The translations under genes and the position numbers were made by a program. Shown one piece after another: positions 1 through 6,955 of a stretch of 64,000 nucleotides of DNA (position 1 is its first letter; each line of letters starts with the position of its first letter). This stretch comes from Geobacillus sp. 46C-IIa. GTDB lineage: Bacteria; Bacillota; Bacilli; Bacillales; Anoxybacillaceae. A model generated the notes under the pieces. The model worked only from the letters and a program-made list of their open reading frames with translations, was not told the origin of the DNA and made no database searches. The stretch covers positions 3,462,001 to 3,526,000 of the forward strand of contig NZ_CP061474.1 in NCBI RefSeq assembly GCF_014679505.1, given 5' to 3'.

Positions 1-307
1 CGGTATTATACAGCTTGCCGTCTTGGCGGATGACATGTGTACCGCCGATCAAATACATGCCGGTGTCTTTGGCGAGCGATCCAAACAATTCGGTGTATTT
101 TTCAGTATAATTCGGCAAGTCATCAATCGTCGCTTGCCGCCCCCCCTCCAGCGGAATGGAAAGCAATTGAGTTGTGAGAAATTCGGGAAACAACACAAAC
201 TCGGCGTCAAACTCTTGCGCCGTTTTCACGTAATGCGTCACTTGCGCGGCAAACTCATCAAACGAACGGATGGTGTGAAGATGATATTGGACAGCCGAGA
301 CGCGCAA
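1..307 (-). CDS. carbon-nitrogen hydrolase (nitrilase superfamily), N-terminal part only
   Basis: The visible 102 codons begin with a TTG start preceded by AAGGAAGGTG and read LRVSAVQYHLHTIRSFDEF. LFPEFL carries the expected catalytic glutamate of the nitrilase superfamily, and YLIGGTHVIRQDGKLYNT is the strand that follows in this fold. The family hydrolyses amides or nitriles with a Glu-Lys-Cys triad; the Lys and Cys lie beyond the window edge. The sequence resembles the hydrolase half of B. subtilis YhcX (recalled, not searched) but starts without the GNAT domain found there. The substrate cannot be told. The next gene upstream in the window points the same way but ends in its own terminator, so this one is probably transcribed separately. 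Confidence 0.8.
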   Translation of the reverse strand, partial: MRVSAVQYHLHTIRSFDEFAAQVTHYVKTAQEFDAEFVLFPEFLTTQLLSIPLEGGRQATIDDLPNYTEKYTELFGSLAKDTGMYLIGGTHVIRQDGKLYNT

Positions 308-439
308 TGGCGGCACCTTCCTTTCTATATGGCATGTATTTTAGCGCTATGTAAACCCGTTTGGAGGCATTTGCTTTTTTCGATATGCGCAGGAACTGAT
401 CCCCTCCTAATTCTTAAGGAGCGAAGTTGCGGGAAAAGA

Positions 440-455
440 CAAGGCCCAAGCCTTG
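440..455 (-). terminator. Rho-independent terminator of pdxK
   Basis: On the minus strand CAAGGC-TTGG-GCCTTG is followed by TCTTTTCCC directly after the pdxK stop codon. The stem is short and the T-run imperfect. Confidence 0.6.
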
Positions 456-1271
456 CTATTGTTCCCCGTAGCGGCGGTAAGCGCCGTGATGCGTCGGGCC
501 GACGTATTCGTTTAACGGGAACGAATGGCGAATGGCGGCGGTGATGAACGCTTTGGCGGTCGCGATGGCGTCCTTGGCCGGGCGGCCTTTCGCCAGTTCG
601 GCGGCGATGGCGGCCGAGAACGTGCAGCCCGCTCCGTGCGTATACGTCGTGTCGATCCGTTCTGATTCGAGGAGTTCAAATGTTTTACCGTCATAAAGGA
701 CGTCCACGGCGTAGTCATGCGGAATTTTCCGCCCGCCTTTGACGATGACATATTGGGCCCCGAGTTCATGAATGCGCCCGGCTGCTTCCTTCATGTCCTC
801 GATCGTTTCAATGCGCGGCAAACCGGACAATTGCGCGGCTTCAAACAAGTTCGGCGTCACGACGGTTGCTTTTGGCACGAGCGTTTCACGGTAGCACACC
901 GTATTTTCCGGGTGGAGCGGCTCATCCGCTCCTTTGCACACCATAACTGGGTCGATGACCGCGTTTTTCAATCCATGTTTTTCAATGGTGTGCGCCGCTA
1001 ATTCAATGATATCCGTTGTCGGCAGCATGCCTGTTTTTAAGGCATCAACCCCGACGCCGATGATGATCGTCTCCAGCTGGGCTTCGATTGTTGCCAGGTC
1101 CACTGGGAACACTTGATGCGCCCACCGGTTGTGCGGATCCATGGCGACGATTGTCGTGATGGCCGTCATTCCGTAAACGCCAAGCTCTTGGAACGTTTTT
1201 AAATCCGCCTGCAGTCCGGCGCCGCCGCTGCTGTCTGACCCGGCGATCGTTAATGCTTTTGGCATGGTCAT
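456..1271 (-). CDS. pdxK: pyridoxine/pyridoxal kinase (ThiD-like ribokinase family)
   Basis: A ribokinase-fold enzyme that phosphorylates B6 vitamers, or HMP in the ThiD subgroup, for pyridoxal-phosphate salvage in the cytosol. Seen directly: KALTIAGSDSSGGAGLQADL at the N-terminus, VIDPVMVCKGA in the middle, and DTTYTHGAGCTFSAAIAAEL, the anion-hole and catalytic region near residue 210. The ATG at 1271 is chosen because AAAGGAG lies 8 nt upstream. It gives 271 aa, the length I recall for B. subtilis PdxK (YwdB), which it resembles closely. Upstream ATG codons overlap the ribosome binding site. It stands alone between its own terminator and a decayed fragment. HMP(-P) kinase is the alternative activity and cannot be separated by eye. 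Confidence 0.88.
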   Translation of the reverse strand: MTMPKALTIAGSDSSGGAGLQADLKTFQELGVYGMTAITTIVAMDPHNRWAHQVFPVDLATIEAQLETIIIGVGVDALKTGMLPTTDIIELAAHTIEKHGLKNAVIDPVMVCKGADEPLHPENTVCYRETLVPKATVVTPNLFEAAQLSGLPRIETIEDMKEAAGRIHELGAQYVIVKGGRKIPHDYAVDVLYDGKTFELLESERIDTTYTHGAGCTFSAAIAAELAKGRPAKDAIATAKAFITAAIRHSFPLNEYVGPTHHGAYRRYGEQ

Positions 1272-1316
1272 CGTCATCACTCCTTTGTTCCACAAGATTA
1301 TATCATGAAGCTGCCC

Positions 1317-1520
1317 TCAAGGACGAAATAGTTGTTCTATATCAACAGAAAAACTGTCAAGCGCGCGCGAACATGCCATGCCGGTTTCTTTCCAGACGCC
1401 GGCTTGTTCATATTGTCCATCGTTATTGGGCGAGTAGATTTGCACAACGCGACGCATGGGGTTCACGATCCAGTATTCATTATACAATGCCCACTTTGCC
1501 GAACGAAAATGATTTTGCAT
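1317..1520 (-). pseudogene. C-terminal remnant of a Uma2-family (DUF820) endonuclease
   Basis: The 67-codon frame contains EYWIVNPMRRVVQIY and ends with CSRALDSFSVDIEQLFRP. Both match the C-terminal third of Uma2/DUF820 proteins: the 'EYWIVDP..R.VEVY' strand and a closing hydrophobic 'L....F'. The catalytic PD-(D/E)XK core normally lies N-terminal to this and is missing. The frame opens directly beside the ald terminator with no clear ribosome binding site. It is best read as a relic of a gene lost between pdxK and ald. Confidence in the family comes from motif recall, not a search. Confidence 0.6.
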
Positions 1521-1534
1521 AACAAAACGGATAC

Positions 1535-1600
1535 AAAAAAAGCCCGCCTGTTATCGGCGGACGATTCGTGATGCGAATGGGCAGTAATGAACAGGCGGCC
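1535..1600 (-). terminator. Long-stem terminator of ald
   Basis: On the minus strand CCGCCTGTT (1591-1599) pairs with AACAGGCGG (1544-1552) around an inner hairpin of CATTCG/CGAATC type, followed by GCTTTTTTTGT. It lies 35 nt past the ald stop codon. Confidence 0.75.
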
Positions 1601-1634
1601 GACAGCGCGCGTTGCCGGCCGCGTCAATCAGCGG

Positions 1635-2768
1635 CTAGTTGGCAGCTAGCGTTTTCCCGAGCGCTTCGCGGGCCGGGACATAGCGGTAGCCAAGGTCGCG
1701 AGCGACCGCTTCGTACGTGATCTCGCCGTTGGCGACGTTGACGCCAAGCTCGAGCGCTGGGTTATCAATAATGGCTTGGGCAACGCCTTTATTAGCGATT
1801 TGCAAGGCATATGGCATCGTGACGTTCGTCAAGGCGATCGTCGATGTGCGCGGAACAGCGCCCGGCATGTTGGCGACCGCATAATGGACGACACCATGTT
1901 TAACGTAGGTCGGGTCATCATGTGTCGTGACGTGGTCGCTCGTTTCGACGATGCCGCCTTGGTCGATGGCGACATCGACAATGACTGAACCCGGTTTCAT
2001 TGCTTTCACCATATCCTCAGTGACCAGTTTTGGCGCCCGTGCGCCCGGGATGAGAACCGCACCGATGACAAGGTCAGCCTCGGCGACAGCTTCAGCGATG
2101 TTCATTGGGTTGGACATGAGTGTTGTAATTTGATGGCCGAAAATGTCGTCAAGCTCACGGAGACGATCGGCGTTCAAGTCGATGATCGTCACGTCCGCGC
2201 CAAGGCCGACCGCGACCTTCGCTGCATTCGTGCCGACGACCCCGCCGCCGATGATCGCGACTTTGCCGCGGGCAACGCCAGGAACGCCGCCAAGCAAAAT
2301 GCCTTTGCCCCCATACGGTTTTTCTAAAAATTGCGCCCCGATTTGCGCCGCCATCCGTCCGGCAACCTCGCTCATCGGCGTGAGCAGCGGCAACGTGCGG
2401 CCGACTTGCACCGTCTCATAAGCGATGGCGATGACGCCGCTTTCTTTTAAGGCGCGCGCCAACTCTGGCTCCGCCGCCAAATGCAAATAGGTGAACAAAA
2501 TAAGACCCGGACGGAAATAGCCGTATTCACTTGGCAGCGGCTCTTTGACTTTCATGATCATATCCGCCTGCGCCCAAATGTCTTCGGCGCGTTCAATGAT
2601 TTGCGCCCCGGCACGGGCGTAATCATCATTACTGAAACCGCTTCCAATCCCTGCCTCTTTCTCAATGAGCACCGTATGTCCTGCCTGAACGAACGACAAT
2701 ACGCCCGCCGGCGTAATTGCGACACGGTTTTCGTTATTTTTAATTTCCTTTGGTACTCCAATAATCAT
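1635..2768 (-). CDS. ald: L-alanine dehydrogenase
   Basis: Catalyses reversible NAD-dependent oxidative deamination of L-alanine to pyruvate and ammonia; in bacilli it supports alanine use and sporulation. The protein has 377 residues, the usual family length. It starts [20 protein letters not shown], with the substrate-binding Arg; [14 protein letters not shown] carries the catalytic Lys and TYLHLAAEP the catalytic His. The NAD-binding glycine loop [17 protein letters not shown] sits near residue 175, and VDVAIDQGG contains the active-site Asp. The ATG is preceded by GAGGAACC. The adeR activator gene lies 116 nt upstream on the same strand, as next to ald in B. subtilis. Confidence 0.97.
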   Translation of the reverse strand: MIIGVPKEIKNNENRVAITPAGVLSFVQAGHTVLIEKEAGIGSGFSNDDYARAGAQIIERAEDIWAQADMIMKVKEPLPSEYGYFRPGLILFTYLHLAAEPELARALKESGVIAIAYETVQVGRTLPLLTPMSEVAGRMAAQIGAQFLEKPYGGKGILLGGVPGVARGKVAIIGGGVVGTNAAKVAVGLGADVTIIDLNADRLRELDDIFGHQITTLMSNPMNIAEAVAEADLVIGAVLIPGARAPKLVTEDMVKAMKPGSVIVDVAIDQGGIVETSDHVTTHDDPTYVKHGVVHYAVANMPGAVPRTSTIALTNVTMPYALQIANKGVAQAIIDNPALELGVNVANGEITYEAVARDLGYRYVPAREALGKTLAAN

Positions 2769-2884
2769 GAATATGGTTCCTCCTCATCAAAAGTAGCCTT
2801 ACTTATAGTATAAAAGAGAAGGAACGGGCCGGGCATTGTTCAAAAAAGAGAAAGAAGCGCACGGTTTTTGTGGATTTTCACAAA

Positions 2885-4120
2885 TTAGTTATGCGCTTCA
2901 TATTTTGCTAATTTAATATCGATATATAATTTGATTTTTTGATTCATGTCATTGAGATCCAGCTCGGCGATGTCAGCGATTCTCTTCAGCCGGTAGGCGA
3001 GCGTGTTCGGGTGAACGTTGAGAGCGTCGGCAGTTTCTTGTACGTTTTCATTATGATCAAAAAATGTTTCGAACGTTTTCACTAAGTCGCTATGATGCTT
3101 TTGATCGTACATGTGCAGCTTGGCCAAAGCGGGGTTGGTCCATTCCCCTTGCCGCTTTTGTTCAAGCAGAAAATCAAAAAACTGATAAATGCCGAGCTGG
3201 GCGTAGCCGTAAACGGCCTTTATTTCGCTGCCGAATTTTTCTTTCAGCGCTAGCACAGCGAGCGCTTCGCGATAGCTTTTTTCGATCAGCCGATATGACT
3301 CGTACACGCCGCCGAATCCGCTTTGCACATCGTGAATATGAAACCGCTCCTTCATTTTTGCGGAAAACGACTCGATGAATGCGTTCAGTTCTTTTAACGG
3401 CTGGTCCGTTTTCGGCGCCGCCAGCAAAATCACATCGCGGCCGTCGGTCGTATAAAGGAGGAGCGAAAGTTGCTGGGTCGTTTGCAACAGGTAGGAAATT
3501 TGCCGTTCCATTTCAGCGGTCAAATCGGCCGCAAAACGGAAGACAACGACAGCAAACTGTGGCGCTGCCATAATTTGTATCGCGGCAAGATGGGCGCGGA
3601 CTTCGTCTTCGGTCGCGATATGGCCGGTGAGCAGTTTCCAAAACAGCTCTTGCACCCGCTCTTCTTTTTTGTTTTTGCGCATATACAGCTGCAGCACTTT
3701 GTTTTTCGCTGCTTTGGCCGCCAGCTTCAGCCATTCCATTTCCTCAGGCGTGAGCGTCCGGTTTGTTTCGAGTACCCAAATGAAGCCGATCACCTCATCG
3801 TTTTTCCAGATCGAGACAGCGACGCGGCTGCCGAGGCCGACATCTTCAATGGGCGGCACGCGCACCGGCTCGCGGCTTTTCAGCAGCGCCGGGATGGCGC
3901 CTTGCTTCCATAAGCTGTTGATCACTTTTTCCGGCACGCGCCGGCTGATGATCGTCGCCGTCCGCGCTGGGTCGGTGTAATCATCATGGGCGCTGTAGGC
4001 GATGAGCCGATGGTTCGCGTCTTCGATCGTCACCGGGCAGCGCAGCACATCGCTGACGCGATCGGCAAACTCTTCAAGGCTGTCAAACTCGCCGCGGAAC
4101 GGGTCGGTATACGAGGGCAT
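2885..4120 (-). CDS. adeR: PucR-family transcriptional activator of ald
   Basis: 411 aa. The N-terminal half is a GAF-like sensory region (residues about 10-140, with VTIEDANHRLIAYSAHDD). A CdaR GGDEF-like middle follows, and the C-terminal PucR helix-turn-helix is FDHNENVQETADALNVHPNT and YRLKRIADIAEL (about 350-395). In B. subtilis the orthologue AdeR (YukF) activates ald in response to alanine, and the adjacency here supports the same role. The start ATG follows AGGGGGAAAGGG. The effector is inferred from the family; no binding site could be defined in the 116-nt gap before ald. Confidence 0.88.
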   Translation of the reverse strand: MPSYTDPFRGEFDSLEEFADRVSDVLRCPVTIEDANHRLIAYSAHDDYTDPARTATIISRRVPEKVINSLWKQGAIPALLKSREPVRVPPIEDVGLGSRVAVSIWKNDEVIGFIWVLETNRTLTPEEMEWLKLAAKAAKNKVLQLYMRKNKKEERVQELFWKLLTGHIATEDEVRAHLAAIQIMAAPQFAVVVFRFAADLTAEMERQISYLLQTTQQLSLLLYTTDGRDVILLAAPKTDQPLKELNAFIESFSAKMKERFHIHDVQSGFGGVYESYRLIEKSYREALAVLALKEKFGSEIKAVYGYAQLGIYQFFDFLLEQKRQGEWTNPALAKLHMYDQKHHSDLVKTFETFFDHNENVQETADALNVHPNTLAYRLKRIADIAELDLNDMNQKIKLYIDIKLAKYEAHN

Positions 4121-4482
4121 ATTCCCTTTCCCCCTAACGTTCGTTATTAAATATTATAAAGATGTGCGTTTTCAAGTTGGGGCTAGCAGGCATATACCGC
4201 TAGTCATCGTTTTACCAACTATATAACGGTTTCATCATAACTTATGCACCGTCAGCTGTAAATCAGCACGTATAGGTATATTTTGAGGTGATTCAACATG
4301 TTGCTGTTTAAACGAGGGCAGGCGCCTAAGGTTTGTAGCAGCTTCCCACTTTCCTTGCGCCATACCTGTGAAATGGTGAGGCAATGTATTATGTTTTGTT
4401 TCGGGGTGAAGGAACTGTCTATCCTGCAGGGGAATTTGATGTTTCAAAATATTATATAACTTTATAATATGCTAAATTTTCA
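4121..4482. other. Intergenic region between divergent adeR and the gntR operon
   Basis: About 360 nt of AT-rich sequence with no convincing coding frame. The right end holds several TATAAT-like hexamers (for example TATAATATG near 4464). The rest shows no recognisable RNA motif. It probably contains the adeR promoter reading left. Confidence 0.5.
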
Positions 4483-4512
4483 TTGACAGAAAGAAGATAT
4501 GTCAAATAAAAT
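4483..4512 (+). promoter_or_regulatory. Sigma-A promoter of the gntR-dehydrogenase-tct operon
   Basis: TTGACA (4483-4488), 18-nt spacer, TAAAAT (4507-4512). The operator palindrome begins 17 nt downstream, so a bound repressor would sit over the early transcribed region. Confidence 0.7.
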
Positions 4513-4528
4513 GGACTTAAAGTATATC

Positions 4529-4543
4529 TGTCGACAGTCGACA
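4529..4543. promoter_or_regulatory. Operator palindrome for the GntR regulator
   Basis: TGTCGAC-A-GTCGACA is a perfect 15-bp inverted repeat, 16 nt ahead of the gntR start codon and just after the promoter. FCD-type GntR proteins commonly autoregulate through short palindromes of this kind. The assignment to the adjacent regulator is inference from position. Confidence 0.65.
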
Positions 4544-4559
4544 AAGTAGGTGAAGGCAA

Positions 4560-5249
4560 ATGAGTCAAGCTCAACCGGACCGATCCGCTCCCTTTTACGA
4601 GCAAATTTATCATTTGCTGCGCAAGAAAATTCTTCAAGGAGAATTCAAACCCGGACAACGTATTTACGAAGCAAAGCTGGCCAGAGAATTAAATGTAAGT
4701 AGAAGTCCGGTGCGTGAGGCTGTAAGGGCGCTTGAAAAAGAGGGATTACTCCAAATTGATCATAAATCGCGGATCACCGTATACGAACCGACGATGAGGA
4801 ATGTGGAGGAGATTTATCAATGCCGCATGTCCCTTGAATCGTTGGCTGTTAAACTGGCTTGTGAACGGATGTCTGTCTCTCAATTGGATGAGATTGAAGA
4901 AGTGCTCCGCCAAACAGAACAAAGCATTATAATCGGTGACCTTGAATCCGTGATTGCATTCAATGTCCAGTTTCACGATTTTATTGTTTTGTTCAGCGGT
5001 AATAGCGAGCTAGGCAAGTTGTTAGGAGGACTTAGGTCGCTAACGTACTATTATCGGACGCTAAACGTGTACGGACCAGGGAGGGCAAACCAAATTTTAG
5101 AGGAACACAAGCAAATTTTTTCTAAAATGAAAGAACGAAAAGCGGATGAAGCGGCGGAAACAATGAAAGTGCATATTCAACATGACTTGCTTCACTTAAA
5201 GAACCTGTTAACAAAGGAAAGCCAACAAGCAAGGGGGAAGAAGCCTTGA
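4560..5249 (+). CDS. GntR-family regulator, FadR subfamily with FCD domain
   Basis: 229 aa. The winged helix occupies residues about 10-75 (LLRKKILQGEFKPGQRIYEA, then LARELNVSRSPVREAVRALE). The all-helical FCD ligand domain follows (residues about 85-215), with candidate metal/carboxylate ligands in FNVQFHDFIV, LEEHKQIF and MKVHIQHDLLHL. It starts at ATG after AGGTGAAGG. Its stop codon overlaps the TTG start of the dehydrogenase (TTGA), so the two genes are translationally coupled. The FCD family usually binds small organic acids, which fits a regulator responding to the tricarboxylate, tartrate or malate substrate of the downstream genes. The exact effector is unknown. Confidence 0.88.
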   Translation: MSQAQPDRSAPFYEQIYHLLRKKILQGEFKPGQRIYEAKLARELNVSRSPVREAVRALEKEGLLQIDHKSRITVYEPTMRNVEEIYQCRMSLESLAVKLACERMSVSQLDEIEEVLRQTEQSIIIGDLESVIAFNVQFHDFIVLFSGNSELGKLLGGLRSLTYYYRTLNVYGPGRANQILEEHKQIFSKMKERKADEAAETMKVHIQHDLLHLKNLLTKESQQARGKKP

Positions 5250-6307
5250 AAAAGTGGGAAATCGCCGTCATTCCGGGCGACGGCATCGGCAAGGAAGTGG
5301 TGCCAGCAGCGCTTGACGTGCTGCAGGCGGTCGCCGATGTCCATGGGGGAATAGCGTTTTCGTTCACCGAATTTCCGTGGAGCTGCGATTACTATGTTGA
5401 ACACGGCCAAATGATGCCGGATGACGGGTTATCGACTTTGCGAAATTTTGATGCGATTTTTCTGGGGGCGGTCGGCAATCCGAAGCTTGTCCCTGACCAT
5501 ATTTCATTATGGGGATTGCTGCTAAAAATTCGCCGCGAATTTGAACAAGTGATCAACATTCGCCCGGCGAAATATTTCCGCGGCTTATCCTCGCCGCTGG
5601 CCGAGCCGCGCGACTTTGATTTCATCGTCGTTCGCGAAAACAGTGAAGGGGAATATAGCGAAGTCGGCGGGCGCATTCACCGCGGGGAAGATGAAATCGC
5701 CATCCAAAATGCCGTGTTTACCCGCAAAGGAACGGAGCGGGCGATGCGGTATGCATTTGAGCTGGCCCGAAAGCGGAAAGGGCATGTGACGAGCGCGACG
5801 AAATCGAACGGCATTTTCCATACGATGCCGTTTTGGGATGAAGTGTTCGCCGACGTCAAGCGCGACTACCCGGATGTCGCGACCGCGTCGTACCATATTG
5901 ACGCGTTAGCCGCCTTTTTCGTGACAAGGCCGCATACGTTTGACGTCGTTGTCGCGAGCAACTTGTTCGGCGACATTTTGACTGACCTTGGCGGCGCCAT
6001 TATGGGCAGCATCGGCATCGCCCCGGCCGCGAACATTAACGTCAACGGCAACTATCCATCAATGTTTGAGCCGGTGCACGGCTCGGCGCCGGACATTTAC
6101 GGCAAAGGCATCGCCAACCCGATCGGGCAAATTTGGACGGCGAAACTCATGCTCGATCATTTCGGAGAGGAAGAGCTCGGATCCCTCTTGTTAAAAACGG
6201 TTGAGGATGTCACCTCCGACGGCGTCAAAACGCCGGACCTCGGCGGCACGGCGGCGACGAAGGAAGTGGCCGCGGAAATTTGCCGGCGCCTGCGGGCGTA
6301 CGCGTAA
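5246..6307 (+). CDS. tartrate/D-malate dehydrogenase family (beta-decarboxylating, NAD-dependent)
   Basis: 353 aa of the isocitrate/isopropylmalate dehydrogenase fold, in the TtuC/DmlA/YcsA subgroup. Seen: IAVIPGDGIGKEV, NIRPAKYFRG with the substrate Arg, VVRENSEGEYSEVGG, TSATKSNGIF with the catalytic Lys, NLFGDILTDLGGAIMGSIGI with metal-binding Asp residues, and FEPVHGSAPDIYGKGIANPI for NAD binding. Members oxidise D-malate, tartrate or 3-isopropylmalate-like acids to keto acids with loss of CO2 or NADH formation. It starts at TTG overlapping the gntR stop, with AAGGGGG upstream. The adjacent TctABC importer suggests that the imported acid is its substrate. D-malate versus tartrate cannot be settled from sequence. 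Confidence 0.85.
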   Translation: MKKWEIAVIPGDGIGKEVVPAALDVLQAVADVHGGIAFSFTEFPWSCDYYVEHGQMMPDDGLSTLRNFDAIFLGAVGNPKLVPDHISLWGLLLKIRREFEQVINIRPAKYFRGLSSPLAEPRDFDFIVVRENSEGEYSEVGGRIHRGEDEIAIQNAVFTRKGTERAMRYAFELARKRKGHVTSATKSNGIFHTMPFWDEVFADVKRDYPDVATASYHIDALAAFFVTRPHTFDVVVASNLFGDILTDLGGAIMGSIGIAPAANINVNGNYPSMFEPVHGSAPDIYGKGIANPIGQIWTAKLMLDHFGEEELGSLLLKTVEDVTSDGVKTPDLGGTAATKEVAAEICRRLRAYA

Positions 6308-6351
6308 TGGAATGGCAATGATGATTATCCGTTTCAATAAGGAGGTGCAAA

Positions 6352-6474
6352 CCTAGTTGCTGCATTCCGCTAGGAGTATAAGGGGAGATAAAAAACGGGT
6401 GTGGCGGCTGAATTGTTTCGACGCCGTGTTCTTCCCCCTTTACCCTATGCAAAGAATGCGGCTGGGCAACTAGG
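6352..6474 (+). repeat. Large imperfect inverted repeat ahead of tctB
   Basis: CCTAGTTGC (6352-6360) pairs with GCAACTAGG (6466-6474), GCATTC (6362-6367) with GAATGC (6454-6459), and AAGGGG (6380-6385) with CCCCTT (6435-6440). The 3' arm runs into AGGGGG, the ribosome binding site of tctB. As RNA it would form a roughly 120-nt hairpin that hides that site. No T-run follows, so it is not a simple terminator. Confidence 0.65.
6357..6473 (+). CDS. putative 38-residue leader peptide before tctB
   Basis: A strong Shine-Dalgarno AAGGAGGTG (6339-6347) has no ATG after it. A TTG 9 nt on opens 38 codons, beginning MLHSARSIRGDKKRVWRL and ending LYPMQRMRLGN, with a TAG stop that lies inside the tctB ribosome binding region. 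The frame fits exactly within the inverted repeat. A ribosome translating it would melt the hairpin and deliver itself next to tctB. The peptide is basic and resembles nothing I know. It could be a chance frame, but the well-formed ribosome binding site otherwise serves no gene. Confidence 0.4.
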   Translation: MLHSARSIRGDKKRVWRLNCFDAVFFPLYPMQRMRLGN

Positions 6475-6481
6475 GGGAAGG

Positions 6482-6937
6482 ATGAGGTATATATCCGCAG
6501 ACCGCATTGGCGGCGTTGTAACCATTTTAGCAGGCGGAATCGCGCTGGCTGAGGCCGTACGTTTATACCCGACGCGGGTCAGCTTGTTGGTCGGCGACCA
6601 TACAATGCCTGCTGTTGTCGGTTTCCTTATGGCTGTCTTAGGCGTTTTGCTTCTTTTCGCGAAGGGAAGCGCGTTTCACGTCGAATTTCCTGACCGGAAG
6701 ACAATGTTGGGGATTATTAGTACAATTGGATTGTTACTCGTTTACTGGATTTTATTTCAGTTTGTTGGTTATGTTGTCAGTACGTTTATTGCCTCTGTCT
6801 TGTTGTTTAGAGTGATCGGTTCTTATCCGCTTTTCCCCCGGGCGCTACTGTTCGGGGCTGCACTGACAGCGTTTTTGTATGTTGCATTCGTATATTTGTT
6901 ATCCATTTCATTTCCTAAAGGGCTGATAGGGATATAA
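6482..6937 (+). CDS. tctB: tripartite tricarboxylate transporter, small membrane subunit
   Basis: 151 aa from the ATG at 6482 (MRYISADRIGGVVTILAGG), which follows AGGGGGAAGG. Starting further upstream would add 27 residues with no family resemblance. Four hydrophobic segments are visible, at about residues 10-30, 42-60, 75-100 and 118-145, as in TctB/DUF1468. TctB is the small integral partner of TctA in secondary, binding-protein-dependent carboxylate uptake. The gene order here is B-A-C, whereas C-B-A is the order I know best. It sits 18 nt before tctA. Confidence 0.85.
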   Translation: MRYISADRIGGVVTILAGGIALAEAVRLYPTRVSLLVGDHTMPAVVGFLMAVLGVLLLFAKGSAFHVEFPDRKTMLGIISTIGLLLVYWILFQFVGYVVSTFIASVLLFRVIGSYPLFPRALLFGAALTAFLYVAFVYLLSISFPKGLIGI

Positions 6938-6955
6938 GGCAGGAGGGACATAGGT

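Noticed and set aside
23..544. 173-codon plus-strand frame at the left edge
   Set aside because: It lies antisense to the nitrilase and pdxK genes, has no ribosome site, and its residues resemble nothing coherent.
6401..6481. Longer TctB starting at GTG 6401
   Set aside because: The extra 27 residues do not resemble TctB, and the ATG at 6482 has its own ribosome site and fits family length.
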